This document shows positions 14,953-21,035 of a stretch of DNA of 21,035 nucleotides, piece after piece. The notes under the pieces are model-generated. The model ran no database searches. It was not told the origin of the DNA and worked only from the letters and a program-made list of their open reading frames with translations. The position numbers and the translations under genes were made by a program. The first letter of the stretch is position 1. Each line of letters begins with the position of its first letter. The stretch comes from an uncultured Bacteroidaceae bacterium (GTDB taxonomy: Bacteria; Bacteroidota; Bacteroidia; Bacteroidales; Bacteroidaceae): NCBI GenBank assembly GCA_934271655.1, contig CAKQRW010000050.1:1-21035 (forward strand), given 5' to 3'.

Positions 14953-17031
14953 ATGTCTAAGCTCCCACTTATCATCACATTCTCACTCACGCTTTCCATC
15001 TGTGCTAAAGGACAAAATGCCATTGTCGGAAACGACATCCAATGGGATGACTTCATCAACATGATAGACGAGCCTGACATCGACGGCACACAGCTGGACG
15101 AAGAATGGCTGTCTGAACTTTATTACATACATAACAATCCGTACGACATCAACAAGGTTAAAGCTGAAGAACTGATGGAGCTTCCTCTCATCAGCGCAGA
15201 AAAAGCGGAAGACATAATAAAATATGTGAAGAAGAATGGACCCGTGATGTCTCTCGGCGAACTGATGATGGTAGAGTCTCTCAACGAGAATGACAGAAAA
15301 ATATTGCGTATGTTTCTATGTGTGAGCAATAAAAGAGAGTCTTATTCTGACATGATAAAGAAACTGAAGAAAGGCAAGCACGAGTTAGTATGGAAAAGTG
15401 ACCTGCCGCTATACACCAAGGCTGGATTTAAACATGTGGACAAGGAAATTCTGGAAAAGAATCCCAACAAAATCTATCTCGGAGACCGACTGCATCACGC
15501 TTTAAAATACGCATTCAATTGTTCCAGCCACCTGAGAATTGGGCTGCAGATGGAAAAAGATGCAGGCGAAACTGGCGTTGACTACAAAACAGGCTATGTG
15601 ATGATAAAAGACATTGGCATCGTGAAAGAAGCTGTGGCAGGAAATTTCAAAGTGAGCTACGGCAAAGGACTAGTGACAAACACGTCTGTAAAATTTGGAA
15701 AATCCATGATGTCAGGCAATATAGACCGCATAGATGCAGGTGTAGACAAATATTCTGGCATGAGCGAATGGGGATATTTCAGCGGAGGAGCAATGACAAT
15801 AAGGCTGGGCGACTGGGAACTGTCGGTATACGGCTCATCACGAAACGTCGACGCCACTTTCAGGAAAGACTCCACAGGCATCAGCGCCTTCAAGACAGAC
15901 GGCATGCACCGCACATATCTGGAACGCAGCAAGAAAGGCAATGTGCATGTCAATGACATGGGAGCCAACATACACTGGGGCAAGGAAAATTTCATGCTCT
16001 CTGCCTCAATGGCCACAACACATATCGACACGCCACTGCTGCCCACATATGGCACACAGGCTTCTGCCTACAGAAAGTTCCAAGCCAGAGGCAAAGACTT
16101 CGCTGTCGGCAGCATTGCCTATCTATACAAGAGCCATAAACTGGCGTTTAGCGGCGAAACGGCTTACAGCTCAACGCAGTACCAGAATGGGACAGCATCA
16201 CTCAACTGCCTTCGATGGGATGTCAACGACGCCAATTCACTTTCTTTCATCTGGCGCTATTATGGGGCGCAATTCATCAGCATCAACGGAAAGGCATTTG
16301 GCGAAAACTCTGCCGTGCAGAATGAAGAAGGCCTGTTCGTGTCGTGGACATCAAAAGCTGCAAAAAGACTGCAACTGTATATGCATACAGACATCATGTA
16401 CTTTCCATGGCTTAAATATGGAGTGTCTGGAAGCTCCTATGCCTATGAGTACGCCACACAAGCCACCTACTCCCAAAGCAAGCGCACTCTCTTTTCTTTC
16501 AAGTACAAGATGAAGGCAAAGCAGAAAGACATCCAAATTGTGCAAGGTTCGTCTGGCAATAAAATAACGGCAATAGGATGGAGCACAAGCCATAGCGCAA
16601 AACTGACTGCCAACGCGGATTTGTCACCTTCATGGACGCTGCGGGCCAACGCATCTGCTGTACTTATTGCCACAGACACCAAGCCAAGTGAAAAGGGCTT
16701 TGCCCTTGGAAGCAACATAAGATGGAAACAGGCCTCAGGAAAAGCATGGGCCGACACAGGATTGACATGCTTCATCACAGACAGCTACAACGCAAGGGTC
16801 TACGGATACGAGACAAGCACACCATACTCATTCGGCTACACATCCTACTTCTACAAAGGTCTACGCTACACACTTACCGCATGCGTGCCCATAATAAAGC
16901 GCTCGCTGACACTCTACACAAAGTTTGGCTCAACCATATATTTCGACAGAGAAGCCATAGGGTCTGCATTGGACAAGATTGACAGCACGCACAAAGAAGA
17001 CTTGCTGCTGCAAGCGAAATGGCAATTCTGA
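14953..17031 (+). CDS. Predicted outer-membrane barrel protein with periplasmic helix-hairpin-helix domain
   Basis: The 692-residue protein has a signal peptide (MSKLPLIITFSLTLSICAKG) and an N-terminal helical region with a ComEA-like helix-hairpin-helix at about 62-110 (NPYDINKVKAEELMELPLIS, then KAEDIIKYVKKNG). Residues from about 150 onward are rich in alternating amphipathic strands with Tyr, Trp, Gly and Ser (for example FKVSYGKGLV, LSFIWRYYGAQFIS). The chain ends in AKWQF, the terminal Phe typical of outer-membrane beta-barrels. So it is probably a barrel with a DNA- or protein-binding HhH in the periplasm. The family is common in Bacteroidota but I know of no assigned function. A role in DNA uptake is only suggested by the HhH and by the second HhH envelope protein at 19789-20826. 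Confidence 0.75.
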   Translation: MSKLPLIITFSLTLSICAKGQNAIVGNDIQWDDFINMIDEPDIDGTQLDEEWLSELYYIHNNPYDINKVKAEELMELPLISAEKAEDIIKYVKKNGPVMSLGELMMVESLNENDRKILRMFLCVSNKRESYSDMIKKLKKGKHELVWKSDLPLYTKAGFKHVDKEILEKNPNKIYLGDRLHHALKYAFNCSSHLRIGLQMEKDAGETGVDYKTGYVMIKDIGIVKEAVAGNFKVSYGKGLVTNTSVKFGKSMMSGNIDRIDAGVDKYSGMSEWGYFSGGAMTIRLGDWELSVYGSSRNVDATFRKDSTGISAFKTDGMHRTYLERSKKGNVHVNDMGANIHWGKENFMLSASMATTHIDTPLLPTYGTQASAYRKFQARGKDFAVGSIAYLYKSHKLAFSGETAYSSTQYQNGTASLNCLRWDVNDANSLSFIWRYYGAQFISINGKAFGENSAVQNEEGLFVSWTSKAAKRLQLYMHTDIMYFPWLKYGVSGSSYAYEYATQATYSQSKRTLFSFKYKMKAKQKDIQIVQGSSGNKITAIGWSTSHSAKLTANADLSPSWTLRANASAVLIATDTKPSEKGFALGSNIRWKQASGKAWADTGLTCFITDSYNARVYGYETSTPYSFGYTSYFYKGLRYTLTACVPIIKRSLTLYTKFGSTIYFDREAIGSALDKIDSTHKEDLLLQAKWQF

Positions 17032-17045
17032 CAACACAGCGTCAC

Positions 17046-17306
17046 ATAAGTAGACGCTCATAATTATTTTTTTATTTGACGTGCTATATCCCCGGGCAGA
17101 TTTTTCTTCTGTTTAAAGGAGACAAAGATTGTGCAAACCGAATGCAGAGCGGCAAGCTTGCTTAGGCGATATGCTGAGGCGCAGCCATTCTTATTCAACA
17201 CTGGCATAGTGACTGATAAACAGAATGGAAATATGACAGAGAGTGTTGCTGTAAATATGAGAGCGGCTTACTTCGATATTAAAAATAATTTTGAGCACCT
17301 ACTTAT
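17046..17306 (+). repeat. Dispersed intergenic element, copy D (long form)
   Basis: This 261-bp copy has the clearest terminal inverted repeats. The first 26 bases (starting ATAAGTAGACGCTCATAATT) and the reverse complement of the last 26 (ATAAGTAGGTGCTCAAAATT) agree at 23 of 26 positions. It carries TAGTGACTGATA (17207-17218) and AAATATGAGAGCGGCTTAC (17253-17271) in common with copies B and C. About 72 extra bases lie within 17115-17204 relative to copy C. It fills the space between the 692-residue gene and nadD, and its right terminal repeat contains the nadD stop codon. Confidence 0.85.
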
Positions 17307-17883
17307 AAAGGCCATGTTCCTTTATATACCCCACAACCTTCCTGTCAAGCCAATCACGCACCATCTCTTCACTGCCAGACCGCATAGCGTCACGTATCTG
17401 CGTGGAACTGATGTCATACAGTTCCGTATCAACTATCTTCACAGAATCTGGCAACGCCGTCTCGTCTATCGCACACCCTGGACGGCGGTACACCATCACG
17501 CCATACTTACGCAATATCTCATCATGACGATGCCACTTATGGAAATCCCGCCAATTGTCGGCACCTATTATCAGCGTGAACACATGCTGGGGATACGACC
17601 TGCACAGCGCAGCAAGAGTGTTCACCATATAAGAAGGTACCGGCAAGTGGCTCTCAAAGTCAGACACCTTGACATGCGACATATCCTCTGTAGCCAACCG
17701 GGCCATACGAAGCCTGTGCTCATAAGGAGCTATGCCAGCAGACTCCTTTTCCTTCAGTGGATTCAGAGGGGAGACCAGCAACCACAACTCATCCACCAGT
17801 CCCTGCTCCAATATCGAGGCAGCCAACTGCGTGTGCCCATTATGTATTGGATTGAACGAGCCTCCATATATTCCTATCCTCAT
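17299..17883 (-). CDS. nadD: Nicotinate-nucleotide adenylyltransferase
   Basis: The enzyme transfers AMP from ATP to nicotinate mononucleotide to make deamido-NAD, a late step of NAD synthesis in the cytoplasm. The 194-residue form starts MRIGIYGGSFNPIHNGHTQLA, which holds the nucleotidyltransferase GGSFNP.HNGH motif. The C-terminal SSTQIRDAMRSG matches the ISST.IR motif. I chose the ATG at 17883 because family members start right at this strand. In-frame ATGs at 17922 and 17904 would add a 13- or 7-residue Lys/Cys-rich tail of no family character. The final codons and the TAG stop (17299-17301) lie in the terminal repeat of element copy D, though the C-terminus (YIKEHGLYK) looks normal for the family. 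Confidence 0.92.
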   Translation of the reverse strand: MRIGIYGGSFNPIHNGHTQLAASILEQGLVDELWLLVSPLNPLKEKESAGIAPYEHRLRMARLATEDMSHVKVSDFESHLPVPSYMVNTLAALCRSYPQHVFTLIIGADNWRDFHKWHRHDEILRKYGVMVYRRPGCAIDETALPDSVKIVDTELYDISSTQIRDAMRSGSEEMVRDWLDRKVVGYIKEHGLYK

Positions 17884-18020
17884 GCCACCAGCACACTTAT
17901 CCATGCACTTCCCTTTATCCATTTATACACTTATTTTTCTATGTTAGATTGCCAGGCAAGCCATTCACCGCACTCACCCGCATTTACAGCCAATCGGCTG
18001 ACATGTGTTTTTCTCTTACG

Positions 18021-18028
18021 CAAAAGTA
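18021..18028 (-). promoter_or_regulatory. -7 promoter box for nadD
   Basis: CAAAAGTA on the plus strand reads TACTTTTG on the minus strand, a perfect TANNTTTG box, about 138 bases upstream of the chosen nadD start. The -33 region is not well matched. Confidence 0.5.
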
Positions 18029-18091
18029 GCATTTTTTTTTGACCTGCCGCACATACATAGCACATTTTCTGCAAATAATCACAGTGGGCAG

Positions 18092-18122
18092 GCTGTAATC
18101 TTAACAGAAATCACTAACTTTG
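18092..18122 (+). promoter_or_regulatory. Promoter of trpS
   Basis: TAACTTTG at 18115-18122 matches TANNTTTG exactly. GCTG at 18092-18095, 19 bases upstream, is a weak -33 box. A start near 18129 gives a leader of about 73 bases. I see no Trp-rich leader ORF or T-box-like structure in it. Confidence 0.55.
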
Positions 18123-18201
18123 TAACATATTTATATTACACACGCACAAAAACGTCAACTGCAATAAGAAAATAATTCAAAACAACAAAGTATATACTTT
18201 T

Positions 18202-19335
18202 ATGGAAAAAATCATACTTACAGGCGACAGACCCACAGGCAAGCTACACATCGGACACTACGTGGGCTCACTGCGCCGCCGCGTTGAACTGCAAAACTCT
18301 GGCGAGTTCGACAAGATATTCATCATGATTGCTGATGCACAGGCACTGACAGACAATGCGGACAATCCAGAGAAGATACGTCAGAATGTGATAGAGGTGG
18401 CTCTCGACTACCTCTCTGCTGGCCTCGACCCCGAAAAATGCAACATCTTCATACAAAGCGCAGTGCCAGAACTCACAGAACTCTCATTCTACTACATGAA
18501 CCTCGTCAGTGTTCAGCGTCTGCAGCGCAACCCTACAGTAAAGACAGAGCTAGAGATGCGCAAGTTCGAGGGAGGCACACCTACAGGCTTTTTCTGCTAT
18601 CCTATATCACAGGCAGCTGACATCACTCTATTCAAAGCTACCACGGTGCCGGCTGGAGAAGACCAGAAACCCATGCTCGAACAGACAAATGAGATAGTAC
18701 GCCGATTCAACCACATCTACGGAGACATACTCGTAGAACCAAAGATTCTCCTGCCAGACAACGCTGCTTGCCTGCGTCTGCCAGGCACAGACGGCAAAGC
18801 CAAAATGTCAAAATCTCTCGGCAACTGCATCTATCTCTCTGACACGCCCAAAGAACTGAAGAAAAAGGTCAACAGCATGTTCACCGACCCACTCCACCTC
18901 AACATTGAAGATCCTGGACACCTTCAGGGCACATACACCGACGAGGCTGGAGTTGAGCATCAGTACCAGAACACTGTCTTCACATACCTCGATGCCTTCT
19001 GCCTTGACTCAGATTTCGAGAAGTTCCTTCCAGACTACAACAACCTCGATGAGATGAAAGCTCACTACCAGAAGGGCGGACTAGGCGATGGCACATGCAA
19101 AAAGTTCCTTCTCAATGTGCTTAACGACCGTCTCGAACCAATACGCCAGCGTCGCAAGGAATACGAAAAAGATATTCCTGGAGTGTACGAGATACTCAAA
19201 CGAGGCACAGAAGAGGCCCGCAAAATTGGAGCAAAGACCATAGAAGAAGTCAGACATGCCATGCGCATCGACTATTTCGATGACAAAGAGCTCATAGCAG
19301 AGCAGACAAAGCGCTATGCTGACATGAACAAGTGA
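18202..19335 (+). CDS. trpS: Tryptophanyl-tRNA synthetase
   Basis: This class I aminoacyl-tRNA synthetase charges tRNA-Trp. It has 377 residues, slightly longer than the usual 330-345. The HIGH motif is at 16-19 (GKLHIGHYVGSL) and KMSKS at 201-205 (GKAKMSKSLGN). GEDQ at 152-155 and the ADITLFKATTVPAG segment are typical of bacterial TrpRS. The protein contains no tryptophan at all, so its synthesis does not depend on its own product. It is monocistronic, divergent from nadD, with its terminator about 140 bases beyond the stop. Confidence 0.95.
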   Translation: MEKIILTGDRPTGKLHIGHYVGSLRRRVELQNSGEFDKIFIMIADAQALTDNADNPEKIRQNVIEVALDYLSAGLDPEKCNIFIQSAVPELTELSFYYMNLVSVQRLQRNPTVKTELEMRKFEGGTPTGFFCYPISQAADITLFKATTVPAGEDQKPMLEQTNEIVRRFNHIYGDILVEPKILLPDNAACLRLPGTDGKAKMSKSLGNCIYLSDTPKELKKKVNSMFTDPLHLNIEDPGHLQGTYTDEAGVEHQYQNTVFTYLDAFCLDSDFEKFLPDYNNLDEMKAHYQKGGLGDGTCKKFLLNVLNDRLEPIRQRRKEYEKDIPGVYEILKRGTEEARKIGAKTIEEVRHAMRIDYFDDKELIAEQTKRYADMNK

Positions 19336-19474
19336 ACATAGCTATAACACTACTGTGGCTTCCACCCATAGTCCCAACACCAATGATGATGTGTCATAAC
19401 CGGGGTACCACGTAGAAGCAGCCTCTCAATAGCCAAAGGCCGTGCCTTAGGTTGTAATTACGGATATGCAACAC
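19336..19474. other. Unexplained stretch between trpS stop and its terminator
   Basis: About 139 bases without an ORF of note. It ends at a strong hairpin terminator, so it is either a long 3' untranslated region of trpS or a small RNA whose 3' end is that terminator. I recognise no known RNA family and see no clear TANNTTTG box for an independent start. Confidence 0.3.
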
Positions 19475-19547
19475 AAAGCGCCCTGTAAACGACAAAAGTA
19501 CTTGAACATTTATACTTTTGCCATTTACAGAGCGCTTTCTTTATTTT
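19475..19547 (+). terminator. Terminator downstream of trpS
   Basis: AAAGCGCCCTGTAAA (19475-19489) pairs with TTTACAGAGCGCTTT (19524-19538), and an inner ACAAAAGTA/TACTTTTG pairing extends the stem. CTTTATTTT follows. The stem is long for a terminator (about 64 bases in all). It is weak in the opposite direction because no T-tract lies on the other side. Confidence 0.8.
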
Positions 19548-19584
19548 ATATAATTCCACCCATGAGCACAATCGTTTTACTTCA

Positions 19585-19740
19585 TGGACATATGCTATAC
19601 TGAACATACAGCCGAATAAATCTCCATTGTTCGGCCTTCTTCATGCCTTGGACATATACTACGCTGGACATACAGCGTGGTATAATTGGTGGCCCGATTG
19701 GTGCTGGCATCTTGGACATATACTACGCTGGACATACAGC
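19585..19740. repeat. Three 28-bp repeats at an exact 64-bp period
   Basis: Copies lie at 19585-19612, 19649-19676 and 19713-19740. Each reads TGGACATAT, a variable middle, then ACATACAGC. Copies 2 and 3 are identical over at least 28 bases, and over 30 counting the preceding CT. Copy 1 differs at four positions of the 28. The 36-base stretches between them are not alike, but each can pair with the adjoining repeat: GCCGAA/TTCGGC after copy 1, and ATACTACGCTG with CAGCGTGGTAT across the end of copy 2. Each repeat also contains GGACATA or GAACATA twice. There are no cas genes in the window. The function is unknown. Confidence 0.8.
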
Positions 19741-19788
19741 CCCAGCACAGACATGAATTTTTGTCACATCCTCACAAGAAGCCAACAA

Positions 19789-20826
19789 TCAGTCATATTC
19801 TATATAAGGCCTTAGCCTGCCTATCTCCTCTACTGTAAAGATTCCAGTCGAAGCAAGTGCCTTTTCATCTTTAATCTTTCCATATAATCGAATATATCGC
19901 AGCAGGTCTCCTGCCTGTTCATACCTTATGTATGGATGAGCATTCAGAGTTTGAAAAGAAGCAGCATTTATCTTTATCTTCCTTAGTCCCTTGGCATTTC
20001 CAACACAAAACCATCTCAACAATTCTGGCGAAACTATCTTAATATCAAGCAACTGTTCCACATCATACACTCCTCCCAGTCTATCTCTATAACGCAATAT
20101 AGCCCTACATATCTTCTCACCCACACCAGGAATCCGTCTCAACGTAGCAGAATCGGCTTCATTCACATCGACAACAGTATGAGCATCAAACTTGCGCTGT
20201 TCCTTGCTGCCACCAGTAGACGGCGTGCGTCCACCAGCATCTACAGCATCAGAAACATCTGTACATGCATTATAATGACTACCATCAACAATATTTCTTT
20301 CCTTTCTATCATAAGTTTCATGCCCAATGCCATCTTCACCATGTTTTACAGCACGAGAATAGCTGTTTCTCTTTCTCATTGCCACATCTGCACTCACTCT
20401 CACATACCTTGCCACCATAGCTACATCAGCTTCATCCCAACCATAAGTTTTTCCAAGGTCCTCAGCAGACGTGAAAATCTTTCCAGCAGCCCTATAGTGC
20501 AAGAAGTTCTTTACTTTGTAAGGTTTTATACCCAAAGAGACCAGCGTAGCAGAATCCACAGTATTAGGATCAAACTCATGCAATGCAACCTTACCTTCAC
20601 CATTCAAACATTTTTCGCCATAGCCATAAGCCTCACCACTACCCGACTTACCTTTTACAGACGCTGCTTTAGCACCCACACTTTTATCCTCCTCGCTGTT
20701 TCTTTCCAGAGAATCAATTATACAAACAATGCCGGTACAAAAGACAGCTATAGCCAATATAGCAAATATAGCCCTTCTGTCTGCCTTGCCAAAATACAGA
20801 AAATCTTTAAAAGGATTACGAAACAT
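19789..20826 (-). CDS. Membrane-anchored protein with three ComEA-like helix-hairpin-helix domains
   Basis: The 345-residue protein has a short basic N-terminus, one membrane segment (about 19-37, AIFAILAIAVFCTGIVCII) and a periplasmic remainder. Three HhH domains are seen. The first is at about 84-143 (FDPNTVDSATLVSLGI), the second at 218-280 (VDVNEADSATLRRIPGVGEK, the canonical PGVG hairpin) and the third at 283-343 (KINAASFQTLNAHPYI). A linker of low complexity (about 150-215) separates the first two. ComEA-type HhH domains bind double-stranded DNA in competent bacteria, so periplasmic DNA binding is plausible. Triple-HhH proteins of this form are widespread in Bacteroidota without a proven role. 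It is downstream of the 5S rRNA terminator on the same strand. Confidence 0.85.
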   Translation of the reverse strand: MFRNPFKDFLYFGKADRRAIFAILAIAVFCTGIVCIIDSLERNSEEDKSVGAKAASVKGKSGSGEAYGYGEKCLNGEGKVALHEFDPNTVDSATLVSLGIKPYKVKNFLHYRAAGKIFTSAEDLGKTYGWDEADVAMVARYVRVSADVAMRKRNSYSRAVKHGEDGIGHETYDRKERNIVDGSHYNACTDVSDAVDAGGRTPSTGGSKEQRKFDAHTVVDVNEADSATLRRIPGVGEKICRAILRYRDRLGGVYDVEQLLDIKIVSPELLRWFCVGNAKGLRKIKINAASFQTLNAHPYIRYEQAGDLLRYIRLYGKIKDEKALASTGIFTVEEIGRLRPYIEYD

Positions 20827-20964
20827 AATAAAATAATTACTTTATTAAACAATGATATTATTTATAGCTTATGTAGCTTTTAGGGCATTATCGCCTTGTG
20901 GGCAACGAGATATAGATTCCATAGCCATCATAGCTCCTATAGCCCCTATCAGTCGAACAAAAAA

Positions 20965-21005
20965 GGGAGAGCCGCCTCCAGAATGATTCTGGAAGCGGCT
21001 CTCCC
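20965..21005 (-). terminator. Terminator of the rRNA operon
   Basis: Read on the minus strand, GGGAGAGCCGCTTCCAGAAT pairs with the next 20 bases as a nearly perfect stem (one G-U pair, minimal loop), followed by TTTTTTG. It begins about 6 bases after the end of the 5S rRNA. Confidence 0.92.
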
Positions 21006-21010
21006 TGAAA

Positions 21011-21035
21011 GGAGGCGGCGACCTACTCTCCCGCA
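21011..21035 (-). rRNA. rrf: 5S ribosomal RNA, 3' end only
   Basis: The reverse complement of the last bases reads GGGAGAGTAGGTCGCCGCC, the conserved 3' end of bacterial 5S rRNA. The rest of the gene, and presumably the 23S and 16S genes, lie beyond the right edge and are transcribed into this window. The exact mature 3' end is uncertain by a few bases. Confidence 0.9.

Noticed and set aside
17131..18042. A 303-codon open frame on the plus strand opposite nadD
   Set aside because: It runs through repeat copy D, the whole of nadD and its upstream region; its translation shows no known motif, whereas nadD on the other strand has diagnostic motifs.
18123..18201. A T-box or Trp leader ahead of trpS
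   Set aside because: The leader is only about 73 bases and A-rich, with no Trp codon run, no T-box sequence and no terminator hairpin.
19585..19740. Calling the three 64-bp-spaced repeats a CRISPR array
   Set aside because: Only three units, internal sub-repeats within each unit, intervals that pair with the repeat ends, and no cas genes in the window; listed as an unexplained repeat instead.
20179..20883. A 234-codon plus-strand frame opposite the triple-HhH gene
   Set aside because: The minus-strand gene has a membrane segment and three recognisable HhH domains; the plus frame is low-complexity shadow sequence.

Overview
The window looks like a chromosomal segment from a Bacteroidota bacterium, most likely a Prevotella-type gut or rumen organism. 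The evidence is: -7 promoter boxes of the form TANNTTTG with no Shine-Dalgarno sequences; a DAHP synthase fused at its C-terminus to chorismate mutase; a prephenate dehydratase lacking the ESRP Phe-binding motif; a YtrA-type GntR regulator with a polytopic membrane protein and a DUF2807 lipoprotein; and a secreted GH10 xylanase whose tail resembles a type IX secretion signal. The genus is inference.

Layout. 274-2587: membrane protein, small GntR regulator, DUF2807 'head GIN' lipoprotein (+). 2984-5554: GH10 endo-xylanase with a beta-helix-like N-terminal half (+). 5631-10056: an aromatic amino acid operon (+), consisting of a promoter, a short leader ORF, an attenuator, pheA, a class I/II aminotransferase, DAHP synthase-chorismate mutase and prephenate dehydrogenase. 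10107-14424: a DNA-repair block on the minus strand (recJ, recQ, small TPR protein), which converges on tyrA at a shared perfect hairpin terminator. 14953-17031: predicted outer-membrane protein with a periplasmic helix-hairpin-helix domain (+). 17299-17883: nadD (-). 18202-19335: trpS (+). 19789-20826: inner-membrane-anchored protein with three helix-hairpin-helix domains (-). Right edge: the 3' end of a 5S rRNA on the minus strand with its terminator, so an rrn operon lies just beyond the window.

The strongest discovery is the leader of the aromatic operon. An 18-codon ORF (MKSFFGTYFYFYFYFSKK, 10 of 18 residues Phe or Tyr) is followed directly by GAGCGGGA. This copies the 3' arm of an intrinsic terminator that ends 5 bases before the pheA start codon. 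The three segments make a complete ribosome-stalling attenuator: Phe or Tyr shortage frees the first GAGCGGGA to capture TCCCGCTC and prevent termination. The operon covers the first step (DAHP synthase), the branch point (chorismate mutase) and both terminal branches, so one switch sensing both end products fits its content.

The second discovery is a dispersed intergenic element of about 188 bp with terminal inverted repeats, present four times (61-248, 2760-2946, 12445-12632, 17046-17306). Its sequence is diverged but its length is nearly constant apart from one copy with about 72 extra bases. It resembles a MITE and touches gene ends: it supplies the nadD stop codon and creates a spurious upstream start for the xylanase. 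A third oddity is a set of three 28-30 bp repeats at an exact 64-bp period downstream of trpS, CRISPR-like in geometry but probably not CRISPR.
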